In this document: piece after piece, positions 33,822 through 44,830 of the stretch
Position numbering within the stretch: position 1 is the first letter of the stretch
Layout of the letters: each line of letters opens with the position of its first letter
Source: Mariannaea sp. PMI_226
Taxonomy: Eukaryota > Ascomycota > Sordariomycetes > Hypocreales > Nectriaceae
Assembly: GCA_024336345.1 (NCBI GenBank)
Contig: JANFOG010000002.1
Location: forward strand, 1,984,001 to 2,048,000
DNA: 64,000 bases
Reading direction: 5' to 3'
Translations under genes and position numbers: made by a program
Notes under the pieces: generated by a model
Seen by the model: the letters and a program-made list of their open reading frames with translations, nothing else
Database searches by the model: none
Told to the model about the DNA's origin: nothing

Positions 33822-36800
33822 ATTTACTTAGCAAAAGGTGGCAGCTGGAGTCGCAGGCATGAGCTCAAAGCAGGTCGCATCTGCGACTGGATTCATCAAC
33901 GGTGACGCACAAGGCGAGAGTGACAATGCCCTGCCGGTCCCTGAAAAACCGAGCTCCCTTTCTCAGAAAACACAACCAAGAGGGGGAAATTCGATATCTT
34001 TGTGGTCGACGAGCAGCTGCGTACGATGGGAGGACGAGGAGGTGGAGCAGTAGCTAGTCCAAGCTCTCGGTAGAAATATTTGGAGTCGTGGCGCGCCAAG
34101 CGGGTGGTGGTTTGTGGTACGCAGGTTGTCGATATGCGAGCAAGTCGAGTTGGATAATGAGGAGTAGGAGACAATAAAGGATGAAAAAAAATTAGGACCA
34201 GGTTAAGGGCAATGGATTCGGACGAAATGAACAGAAGACAAGAAGAAGAAAAAAAACAATTAGAGGATAGTCAGAGACAGGAGATGATATGAGGGGAGGG
34301 AGGGGGAGTGTTGATGGGGAGGGAGAAGGTGACAAGTTTTCGGGGGGGGCTTAGAGTAGCTACACCCGCAGAGAAAGACACCGCCGTAGGTAGCAGGCGT
34401 TTTACAAGCTACACGCCCACTGCCGGCCGCATCAGACAGGGTCAGACAGCATCTGTCGACATTCCCAGAACCGTCCAGTGGGAGGGAGCCCCCGGGCCCC
34501 GGGTTGGGCGGCACGACGGATGGGGGCAGCCGTCCCTGGATTCAGTGGGTTGTTTGTCCACTCTCCGCCCTCCGTTGTCCGTCGCGGCCCCTGTCGAACC
34601 CGCCACAGAGGGCCGCTAGAGGGCTTGTCTGGCTTTTCCCCAGTGCTTAACCTGCCCGCTGAACGACTAATTTCCGGTACGTACTGATGGAAGCCTTGTA
34701 CGACCGTTGCTCCCCTGAGGGGCGTTGGACAATATTAGACTACCTGCACGAATAGATAATTATTGGAGGCTGCGTGTACGCGAAGCAGTCATCGGCGAAA
34801 CCTCCCAGCCAGACAAGGCACCTTCGCCGAATAAGTGGTGGAGAGGTTGGCGATGTGTAATCGAACGAGGCAATTCCCAGTTGCGAATTAGTAAACCGTC
34901 TTTGGCATCCATTGCTTTCGCGTCACAGACGGCCCAAAGTAGCCCTGTGTGTCGATCAATTAGTTATTGATGATGTGTAATCCCAGAAAGTGAGGGAAGG
35001 AGGGTCCAATTCCCAGTTGTGTGGTCGTTAATCTTTTTTGGGGCAAAGGAGAATTCATTCAACGGCTGGCCCATGGCCTGTTCCGCACCCCTCCATGCAA
35101 ACACGTGTTGGACTCCTATTCTGCAATCCAGCACCAACCAAACCGTGGCATCACCCGATTTCGTGCCCATCATCGCTCCGAACTGCTATGTGGTTGAGGC
35201 GGTGGGCGCCTCGATTGGAGAGATTTGATCTTGACTACCTGCAGCCTGCGAGAGACCTGTGTGGGAAAAAAATAACAAGGGAACCTCCTTTCCTTTGAAT
35301 AGAACCCGGATACTAATACGAGTCGACTGTTGGATCGTCTGGGTCAAAATCGGACCCGTCATCATCAGCATCGCTATCATCGCAGGTGCGATGCCATTCC
35401 ATGTCACCATGTTCTGCATGCCGCGGCGTTTCTCTGGGTTGCAATGCGCCCCCATCACCGCCTTTGTTGGGCCATTCTGTCTGTCCATCATGAATCGGGT
35501 GCACACCATAAAGAACGGTGCTAACCTCAACACCGCTTCAAAGTCGACTGAGCAGAGACCTTTGCCATGCCTTCTCTCGAACCTGCGATTGGAGGACATT
35601 TGAGTAAATCATATAACGTTACGCTGCGCCCACCCACATGGTTCATTCACGCCCCTCCCCTCCCCTCAATATACTACGTATGAGGACGATGGGGAGAGTG
35701 GGGGATACGCAGAGCTACCTGCCTACCGCAGTATCTGACGACGCTTTCGTGCTTTATCGTTCGCCGCTCGCCGTTCTCGATTGAGACAAGGCATATCTGC
35801 CACCCGTTATGCCATGTTCCAGGGGGTTTCGCCGACGCATTCCAACCCGCCAACAAACTGTCCCAGAGGCGGGGCCACATCGTGGCCTGTTCCGCTTCAG
35901 TTCACAAATGAACTTGTAATTACGACGGTAGAGAGCCAGCGGACTGGTCTGATTGACGCGGCGTTTAGTCACTTGGCCTCCTAATTACAAGAACACTACT
36001 CAATACTGACAAAAATGAGGCCTTACAGTACTGTTATAAAACGACAGCATCATAGTAGTGCATTGACGGCCCCATGCGATTAGAACGAGGTAGATAATTT
36101 GCACGCCGCTCGCCGAAGGAAAGGAAGCCGTCATCGTTCAATGTTGCATTGCTCCCTTTGTATGAATATTCATGGGGAAGACAGAGGGGGTTGTTTCGTC
36201 ACAGCATTTTGCCCGTCCTCCTTGTGGGATCCACCCGAATCTACTAGAACCGCAGATTCCAGACTTATCGGTTTTGATCTCTTTTTTGGAGGTCTTGCTT
36301 TGATGCTAATTTCCTTTTTTTTTTTTTTCCCTCTCAGCCTTGTTGATTCGCATGAAACAGCGAAGGCAAATTCAGATGCAGATGTAGTTTGATTCGTGTC
36401 CTAATTTTGGACTCTAGACCTTGCCACTGGCCTGGAGTTTGCCTGGAGTTTCATATTCGAGCGGTGAACACTATTTACTAGGTTGGATTAGCCATCGTGC
36501 TGTGTGGCTCGGAAAAATACGAAGTCCCTGTTTCCTTGTGCGTCGACAGAGCATGGTTCGAGCGGGACGATAACAGCCCTTGAGAGGCCACCTTACGTAA
36601 GGTAAGGTAGATATTCTACCTATTTATATAATGACACAACAGATGCAAACGCCGTCATAGATCCTTCCCGATACCGAGATAAACATACACGTACGATTTT
36701 CCAGATGTTGGCTACCTAGGAGACAAAGTGCCTTGCACGGCCAGCTTCTCTGTTCCTGCTACATGTGCGTATTCCGCTTCAAGCTACTATTTAGAAAAGG

Positions 36801-37815
36801 AGAAGGTTTTGATTATGGACATCCCGTATTATAGAGAGATCAGTTCAATTGTCGTATCACTTGCTTGCCCTTGTTTTTGCTGAATGATGCTTGCATACCT
36901 ACGTTATTCTCCGAGGAAACAAAACATCCGCTGCTATTAGGCAGTAGTAGAGGGACGGACAGCCACAATGCACTTTGCAGGCCCAGGCAGCTGCAATTGG
37001 AATATTAACTGAGGTACTTAACGTTCAATATCTGCAAAGTCACGGTAGGTACCTTGTCAACCTGTGCAGCGGAAGATTACAGTGGGCATGACATAGCTAG
37101 GAACACCAACTTTACTATTCGATGCTGGTTCTTCTCTGAAGGCAACAGCCAACTGCAATACCCAACTTGGTCAACAAAGAGGTACCTTAGGTAAGGCAAG
37201 TTACCAATTAATTATAGGCCCTCGGTAAGGCAGCTTGTCTATTGGTACTTTACTGCTTTGTTCTGACTACCCGCCTAAATGCTTACCTTTATCTGGTGCC
37301 TTCCTTGCACAAAGGCTCTTTTCGTGACTCAATGCCGGGCAGGCAAATTACCAAGGTAGGTACCTAACGTTAGCCGCTGATGCCCCTAGCTTTGTTCAAA
37401 GCAGTGAAGTATTTAATAGCTCTATGCCATCCTTTGAATCAATTCTACATCCTCAGTCTTTAGAAATTAAATCCATCAACTGCCTTCCACTTCAACTCTG
37501 AATCACTGTTTCAAACAACAATATCAACAACAAAACGTAAGCGGCCTCTGTTCAAAAGTACAAAGTACACAAGGCTAAGGAATAGGCAGGCTGCTAGTTG
37601 GCCAGTGCGTTTTCTCAGCCTATCAAGCCCCGCAGAGCAAACCCCGCAGAACCTTCCTTGCCTCTTGTCGGGTGTTTCTTCCAAATCCTCAGACCCTCAT
37701 CACCTCTACTTGACAAGTCACAACAACATACGCCACCAGTTTCATCATCATTTGCTTGTCCATCGCGCTCACCAACCCATCTTCTCTATAGCTACCTTTA
37801 TCTACATCCATCGAA
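33822..37815. other. Gene-poor divergent region Smp3 / Skp1 (4 kb)
   Basis: Four kilobases with only short, overlapping open frames that resemble no family. It holds purine-rich stretches (34140-34330), a GC-rich patch (34370-34620), a T16 run near 36315 and TACCTTAGGTA-type words (36590-36620, 37010-37060, 37180-37210). A possible leader intron of Skp1 (about 37537-37589, GTAAGC...GGCAG) lies at its right end. Confidence 0.55.
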
Positions 37816-38548
37816 ATGACCGACTCCTCTAGCACCCAGAAAGTCTGGCTTGCCAGCAACGATAATGCTCACCTTGAAGTCGGTAAGTATCAGGTGCTGC
37901 ACCACTCATCGCACTACCTAGTTCCTCTCCATATCGTCCAGGAGTGCTAACAAGTATGCTCCAGACCGTGTTGTTGCCGAGCGCTCAATGCTGATCAAGA
38001 ATATGCTCGAGGATGTTGGCGACGAGAGCATCCGCCAGGACAACCCTATCCCTATCCCAAACGTACGTTTACTTCTGCTGACGGTTGCGCCCACGTTGCT
38101 GACATTACCACGCTAGGTTAACGAGGCCGTCCTTCGAAAGGTCATCGAGTGGTGCGAGCACCACCGTAACGATCCTCACCAGCTCCAAGACGACGAGTCT
38201 GATGCTCGCAAAAAGACAACCGATATTGAGGAATGGGATCAGAAGTTCATGCAGGTTGACCAGGAGATGCTCTTTGAGATCATTCTTGTACGTTGGATTC
38301 TCCTCCCGTCCTGCCCAGAATATCAAATTCTCCATCCTTGTAAGACAGAAAAACTGACTTTTCGCACTCAGGCATCAAACTACCTCGACATCAAGCCCCT
38401 TCTTGACGTTGGTTGCAAGACCGTCGCCAACATGATCAAGGGCAAGTCTCCCGAGGAGATCCGAAAGACGTTCAACATCACCAACGACTTTACGCCAGAG
38501 GAGGAGGAGCAAATTCGCCGCGAGAACGAGTGGGCCGAGGATCGCTGA
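37816..38548 (+). CDS. SKP1: SCF ubiquitin-ligase subunit Skp1
   Basis: Four exons, 37816-37882, 37965-38062, 38117-38287 and 38372-38548, join to 170 residues. Skp1 links F-box proteins to cullin in SCF ubiquitin ligases, and it also serves at kinetochores in yeast. The N-terminal BTB/POZ-like part ([22 protein letters not shown], read across the first splice join), the [12 protein letters not shown] helix, the acidic insert [19 protein letters not shown], and the F-box-binding C-terminus with [31 protein letters not shown] and [16 protein letters not shown] are complete. All splice sites are GT-AG. It converges on eL39. The identification is certain. Confidence 0.96.
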
Positions 38549-39365
38549 ATAACTACGAATAATTATGATTTGGGGCACCCTCGTCACTGTTCCGGCCTGC
38601 TCCTGTATTTTGGTGCAAGATTGACAGTGTTGCGATTATGCAATACTGTAATGCAATGGCGTTTGTCGGCTCGGGGAAACGTTGCTGGTTTCTTTCCTTG
38701 TGGAGGTATCTGAAGGACCAGGCATACCATCAACACCGTCGCTCTTTGTTGACTCTATAGATTTCTTCTCTGCATCACGATACGTCAGAGTAACGGACAT
38801 GGTTCCATGCCAGTCCACACTCACACACTCACACACGCGACATGCGACCAGTCTAGGTTTCAATACATGATTTACTTTTACTTTGCGCATGAGACAAGAA
38901 TGAGCATATCATGCCTTCTTTCGAAACATTTCCCTTTGTGTCTTTTCGGAAGTTGTGTAGAGACTAAAAAAAGGGTCGGGGTCAAGAGAGTGTTTTTGAC
39001 AACGTAGTCTCATAAACAAACCGTCAATATTCGCTGGGTTTCCCGATTACATCGACGTAATGACGTGGGCTTTATACATTTTCACATTTGCAAGCCGACG
39101 AGACGATGCACGATTCATGGTCCAGCCCTTACTTATGGGGCATCAAAGTCTTTGCATTCCTTTTCCCTATGACCGACCGTGACATGCAGTAATCGCAAGA
39201 ATCGAGAAACCAGGCAACCGGCCCATCCGGTGCGTTCGTTCACACATACCCCCACCACGCCATATGACAGCAATTCTCCTCCCCTCCCGTCACGTCATTG
39301 AAAGTTCATGCCAAAGAAGAAGTCGGATATCGATGCAGAGGCTCGAGGATGGGCCATTTGGGCAT
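38549..39365. other. Convergent 3' region Skp1 / eL39
   Basis: About 820 bp between converging stop codons. No supportable gene; a short ACAC-rich patch lies near 38817-38836. Confidence 0.6.
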
Positions 39366-39978
39366 TTAGATACCCAGACGGGTCTTGCGCCAGTGCCTTC
39401 GCTTAGCGTTGTAGCTGTTTACATTCCATGTTAGCCAATACACCAGTGCTTTTTTTTGCTGCATGTCGTCGGGTTTAAAAAGGGAGGGTCATGTCTATGA
39501 TGGGTATTGGAACAAGTAGGAGTGTGTCAAAATCAAGGACTTCGTGGAAGGATCGGGGGGGGAATCGAGAGTGACGAATTTTGGTAGCTGGAGGAGGATG
39601 GGAACGCACCGGATGGTGTTGCCAGTTCGGAGTCGAATCCACTGGGGCACAGGGCGGTTCTGCTTCTGCGCCTTGGCAAGCTTCTGCTTGGTTCGGAAAG
39701 ACTTGTGGCTCTGAAAGGAGAAAAAGAACATTCATCAGCATTCCGTAGCTTTTTGTTTTATTCCAACACACATGAAAACTCTTCTTCGGGGCGACAACAA
39801 CAATAGTGACTTCTCATCAACGCCGATGAGGCAGCAAAATACTGGCGAAGGCTCGAGGAAAAGCGGCGCATCATCCATAAACGTGCTTGCCATCATCGGT
39901 GACAAAGGAGAAATATTTTCGTTGTTCTCTGAAGAAGGGAAAAGGGGGGGATCTCTCAAGGGCGTGGCATACCGGCAT
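39366..39978 (-). CDS. RPL39: 60S ribosomal protein eL39
   Basis: Three exons on the minus strand, 39973-39978, 39610-39710 and 39366-39414, join to 51 residues, exactly the family length. The first exon is only ATGCCG (Met-Pro), followed by a 262-nt intron. Exon 2 starts [20 protein letters not shown], and exon 3 completes [16 protein letters not shown]. The protein lines the exit tunnel of the large subunit. The open frame alone hides this gene because each exon is short. AGCCCTA lies 120 bp upstream of the start. The identification is certain. Confidence 0.95.
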
Positions 39979-40097
39979 TTTGATGGCGTTGATTGTCGAG
40001 TCAATCGGTCGGTCGGTCGGTCGATATGGTGGTGATGGTTTTCGAGGAGTTGGGACGTCGAAGAATTTTGGCCCGCACGCGCATCAGAGGGCGTGAA

Positions 40098-40104
40098 AGC
40101 CCTA
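40098..40104 (+). promoter_or_regulatory. AGCCCTA (Tbf1-like) site upstream of eL39
   Basis: AGCCCTA, in the same orientation relative to the gene as the site upstream of uL2, 120-126 bp upstream of the eL39 start. No CACGTG is seen beside it here. Confidence 0.5.
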
Positions 40105-40770
40105 GGCGAAGAGGGGCGGTGCGCTAGTGGATTTTGTGTGCTTTGTTGTGCGTGTGTGGGTTTGTGTGTGTGGCTGACCTGAAAAGTAAATGTGGCGCAT
40201 CAGATATTTATGCCTGAGGCAACAAGTCAAGTCAATCACAGCAATGCAGCATGCAATCGGCTTTTGAGGCCTTTTAGGTAATCAACTGCCTTTCTTACGT
40301 TCCAAGGACAAATGGCATCCATTGACGTGAGCTAATCCCCTTCCATACGGGGTATGTACAGAACAGGCATGTCATGTGAAAATTAGGACAACCAAAACCC
40401 GACAGATTTGTCTCTGATACATCTATTCATGGGCAGTGGTAACTTATCTGGTAGTGAATCCAGATCAAGGCAAGTAAATGCAGTATAATGCAACTATTCA
40501 AGTTATTAAGTATACACTTGGTGTCCTGTCTGATTGTCAGTACTCCACCACAAGGGGCTCAAAGCTCTGGTAACGCCCAGGTTTGTTTCTGAGTAGCCTC
40601 AAAAAGAGTCCCCTGCTATTCATAATCCGTGCTTCTTTTGCGAATTGATCATGTGAAAGCAGGTTCTTCTTGGAGGTCGCCATGTCGGGAAGAGGAGAGA
40701 AATGGCGTAGCAGACTCCTCACCATCATACAGTTAGTCATCACATGTGAGTACAATAGCAGGGAATGTGG

Positions 40771-40812
40771 TTTTATTTTATTCTATTTTATTTTATTTAC
40801 TTTTTTTTTTTT
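40771..40812. repeat. TTTTATT-type AT repeat and T run
   Basis: Repeated TTTTA/TTCTA units ending in a run of T. Low complexity, intergenic. Confidence 0.8.
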
Positions 40813-42208
40813 ACGAAGGCACCGTACGTAATTCACTCTGTGTATAATTGCGCTTTTAATTAATTATCTGGAAATGCGGACCAGTCACAACTAAGCACCT
40901 ACCAGAAGCATCCGGGGCAAGATGGGCAAAGTAACAAGGCTAACCCAAATGTTGCATTGTTCATCATGTGCCTGCCTTTGAAGAGAAGAGAGATAACGAA
41001 CCAGAAACAAGAAAGAGGGGCGACACAAATAACCTGGCAAATTGCCTTGTCTGAGTTGGTAGCTGCCAGCTTTTAGGGTGTGAATGTTAGGGCAATGGCG
41101 CTGAGGGCTCTCAATGAGCCTCTCCTCCTCGGACAAATACGATAATGTTACGCGTATATGTCCCATAGCCAGTCTCTCTTGCAAGCCAGGTTCAACCACC
41201 CAATCCAGCAACGATGTACATGGAAGATAAGGCTACCGACAGCCGGTCTTGGGTATTCAGGTGACGAGGAAAAACCATGTACCTAAGGGTAAAGTCTAAT
41301 ACTAAGTAAGCCGATCAAGTAAGCTGAATACTATGTACAAGCTGGTGTCTGCATATATGCACAGGATATGCACAGGGGGCCACAACCAGAGTTTAGTGTG
41401 CCACCTCCTAACTCTACCCACTGTAAGCCGTACCTCCTGTAAATTACCTCCGCTGTCAACAAGTTGATCCAATTACGGACCACATGCCATTCAGAACCAC
41501 TACCTAACTCCTAACTAACAAGTCCGCCACCTCCTCCAGGCCCCAGGGTTTATTTTGTCGGGCGCTCGGGCCATTCTCATTTTGGGGGATCCAACCCAAC
41601 AAGCAACAAGGAACAAGCAACAAGCAGCACGCTGAGGCCAACGGACCAAACAAAGCGGCCCGCCCAGTCTGCCCGTCCACTCTGCGTGCCCACCACCCAC
41701 TCCCATACATAGTAGTACCACTGTACTGTACCTACGTTGCTAGGCAAGCCTTATTAGCCACCTGGGTACAGTACTTGACCCCCATAGATTCGACGTAACT
41801 TTACTGTTAGTCCCCTCTGGATGCATCGGAGGTCCCAGAAAAAGGAGTCCCTAGTCTACCTATTAGTAACAACACCTACCTACCTACATTCTTCTCTCCT
41901 TTGCCACGAGACCACCCCCAATAGCCAACTTCACGACGATAACCACGACGACAACGACGACAACCATCGCTAATAGGTAGCGGTATTACATCCCGCCTCT
42001 TGTTTCTTCCATCCACAGTCCCTCCATCTTCAATTCTTGTACCGAGTTCATCGACCAAAAACCCGTGCGCGCCCAAAGTCAGCCAGCCCAGCCCAGCCCA
42101 GTGGCAGCGAAAGCTCAATAAACAACACCGCCACACCTTTTTTCTTCTTTCCCTTCCCTCAAATCTGACGTGTCCCCGGAGGACTCGTCTCCCTAATATC
42201 TCTTCGCC

Positions 42209-43036
42209 ATGGGTCAAAGCGTGTCATGGCTATCAGGCCTGCTCTGGGCTAAGAAGGAGATCAGAATATTGATCTTGGGCTTGGTACGATGACGTCTATT
42301 TTCTTTTCTCCTTTCGTTAAAACGATTCAGTCATAGATTCTAACATCGAGGTTGTAGGATAACGCGGGAAAAACGACGCTCCTATACAGATTGAAGGTTT
42401 GGCGCATACCTAGCAAAAAAAACCTTGTCATTGTCGATCTTGACTGACAGCGCTCAACTTTAGGTCGGCGAGGTCGTTACCACTATCCCTACCATCGGAT
42501 TCAACGTCGAGTCTGTCACATACAAGAACCTCAACTTCAATGTTTGGGTACGTCTTCTCGGAATTCTCTGGCGCCTAAATCTCATCTCCCAATGCTAACT
42601 CGCCGTCATTTCGTAGGACTTGGGTGGTCAGACCAGCATTCGACCCTATTGGCGGTGCTACTACGCCAACACGGCCGCCGTCATCTTCGTTGTAGACTCG
42701 ACCGATATCGAACGTTTACAGACCGCCTCGGAAGAGCTTTCGGCTATGTTGAATGAGGAGGAGCTTAAGGATGCCGCCCTTCTCGTCTTCGCCAACAAGC
42801 AAGATCAGCCCGGCGCCAAGGGCGCGGGAGAAATCTCGGAGGCCCTACGTTTAGGCGAGCTGCGCGACCGCAACTGGAGCATCATGGCCTGCTCTGCCGT
42901 AGACGGCAGCGGCGTGAACGAGGGCATGGACTGGCTCGTGGTAAGTAACTGTTTCTACTTCTCCCCTTCTCAAGGTTGGCTCGCAAGCTTTGCTAATATG
43001 GATTTCTACTCGTAGCAAACTGTCTCGCAAGAATAG
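42209..43036 (+). CDS. ARL1: Arl1-type small GTPase
   Basis: Five exons, 42209-42283, 42358-42396, 42464-42547, 42617-42940 and 43016-43036, join to 180 residues. Arl1 is an ARF-like GTPase of the trans-Golgi that recruits GRIP-domain tethers. Gly2 is in place for N-myristoylation ([13 protein letters not shown]). The nucleotide motifs are complete: P-loop GLDNAGKT (24-31), switch-I threonine in [18 protein letters not shown] (66-72) and NKQD (126-129). [21 protein letters not shown] and [11 protein letters not shown] are typical of Arl1 rather than Arf1. The second intron opens with the weak donor GTTTGG, but no other donor keeps LK-VGEVV in frame. It converges on a small unknown gene. Confidence 0.95.
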
Positions 43037-44223
43037 TGACATTCACGATATTGCCCGGCTCATTCAGCACTTTTGTACAACAAACAACAACTAGCACTAC
43101 TACTACCAATGAAATGACGATCCTATCACCTCACGGTTCCGTTGCATCTAAGTAGAACGGCGCATATGGAGGAAGGGGCGCAATGAAAGACGAGGGAAAG
43201 GCGGGGGGTCATTTGGGAACACTGAGCTTTCGGCGTTCTATCAAAGATGATGATGTAGAAGATTTTGGGACCGACATTGGGCAGGCCGGGCGGCAATTTG
43301 GGTGTTCATAAGAAGGACAGACAAGGAGCTCTCGTGTCGGAGGGCCACATACTATAGTAAAGATTTTCTAATGCCATACCAGGAACATTTATGTATGTCC
43401 TGCCTATGATTCTCATTTAAACATCTTGTCGATAATCATAATCCACTTGAAATGTGTAATGACTTGTGATCTCGGGAGAGATATGAGCAACGAGACTGCT
43501 AGTTGAGGACCAAGAGTCAGAAGTCCAAGTGCACAGGTCGGGAACCATCACATCTCGTGCCAGGTATCAGCGCTTCCCAGTCTCCATTGTTGATTTATGT
43601 AGTTACAAGTGGTTGCATGTCTTTTAAGTGCCAATTAGAAACCCTACAGTCTACAAAGACTTTCATATGGTTACGTTGAATTGACTCTGCGCAGTATATC
43701 AAGACGCACTTGATCCATAAACAGCGCAGACAGGTTGAAAGACTTGCAACTGACCCCTTCATTTACACATTAGACAGATGGAATTGAACACGAATAGAGG
43801 CTATGGTTTTCTGTTTTCTGTATGTTCCATCAGGCACCCTAGTTTTTTTTTTTTTTTTGATAGTTTTCATTACTCAGCAATCCAGTATGCTCGTCAGTCA
43901 TCGTTGACCGAAAGTGACCCCGGAGCTCCGGTTTCCACGCAAGTTATCTTTCTCCGCAAAACCCGCCCAGCTCGGGTCGAAGTCCCCCAGGTTTCGACAC
44001 ACTGTACGGCCATACTGTACGGCGCGCGACCAACTTGCGAAACCATGGTCTTGTAAGTGCCTCACAGAGCCCGATTCCTTTTTTTTTTTTTTTTTTACAC
44101 AAGGTGTAGTTATCATAATTTCCTCTCTTAGTTGAAAGGGACGAAAAGAAGTATCCCAGCTTCAATGGCAAAGAAATAATTAGCTGCTTCTCATTCCGCT
44201 TGACGAGACTGGCTCCTTGGGTT
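43037..44223. other. Convergent 3' region Arl1 / 149-residue gene
   Basis: About 1.2 kb without a gene. Two long T runs (43843-43858 and 44079-44096) flank a block of about 220 bp containing two near-copies of ACTGTACGGC (around 44000-44023). Confidence 0.6.
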
Positions 44224-44830
44224 TTATCGTCCGTTCTTGGCGGGCTTGGCCAGCAGAGGCCTTCTCCTGATTGCAGTTTTTGTTAGCCCTTCTGTTGCAC
44301 GTATATACCACTGTTGCAATAAGTACGTGCTTACCTCGCCTTGCTCCTCTTCTCGGCCTCGCGAATCTCCGCCAGAGTTTTCAAAGCCCCAGTCCGGAGC
44401 ATCTGGAGCCTGTAGCGGACTGCTTCCTCGGGAACGTCTTCTCGGAGTAAGCTGCTGTATATATTCACTGCCGCTAGGCAGTTCTCAACAAGTTCAACTT
44501 GGCCATGGCAAGCGAGAAAGTAATGCACAGCCGCTTTGAGCTCTCCTGCGAGGGCAGGTTCGAGAAGGAGTTGGCCGGCCATGTTGACTGCCTCTTCGAT
44601 TTGGTCATCGTCGAAGAAGGACATCATATTTCGGTAGAGCTCGTAGACCAAGTCTTTTTTGGTTGCTTCTGTTAGTTTCTACAGTCCCAGAATTCTCCAA
44701 TAGAGGGGTAGTTCGGAGATGACTTGCGCTGCTCAAGGTCGACTTTCCGACTCATCGTGTAACTCACGCTGTCATTCAAGGACTGAGCGTCTTCGGTCAC
44801 GATCAAGGGCGTATCCTCCTCTATTGCCAT
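44224..44830 (-). CDS. Conserved-looking small protein of unknown function
   Basis: Three exons on the minus strand, 44768-44830, 44335-44678 and 44224-44266, join to 149 residues in one frame. The start has a good context (GCCATGG). The product is mostly helical and acidic in its first half (MAIEEDTPLIVTEDAQSLND; EDDQ-like FFDDDQIEEAVNMAGQLL), then alternates hydrophobic and charged positions like a tetratricopeptide-type helical repeat (AAVHYFLACHGQVELVENCLAAVNIYS; shown here only to mark the pattern), and ends basic (AEKRSKARRRPLLAKPAKNGR). I do not recognise the family. Splice consensus at both introns and the frame agreement make it a believable gene. It converges on Arl1. Confidence 0.6.

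Larger units (their letters stand above)
39979..42208. other. Divergent intergenic region eL39 / Arl1 (2.2 kb)
   Basis: No supportable gene. It contains the eL39 promoter with AGCCCTA, a TTTTA-type AT repeat (40771-40812), CCTACCTACC words near 41870-41888, and the pyrimidine- and CGA-rich Arl1 leader. Confidence 0.6.

Noticed and set aside
43968..43992. tRNA T-arm-like GGGTCGAAGTCC
   Set aside because: One base too many for the B-box, and no A-box, anticodon arm or acceptor stem around it.
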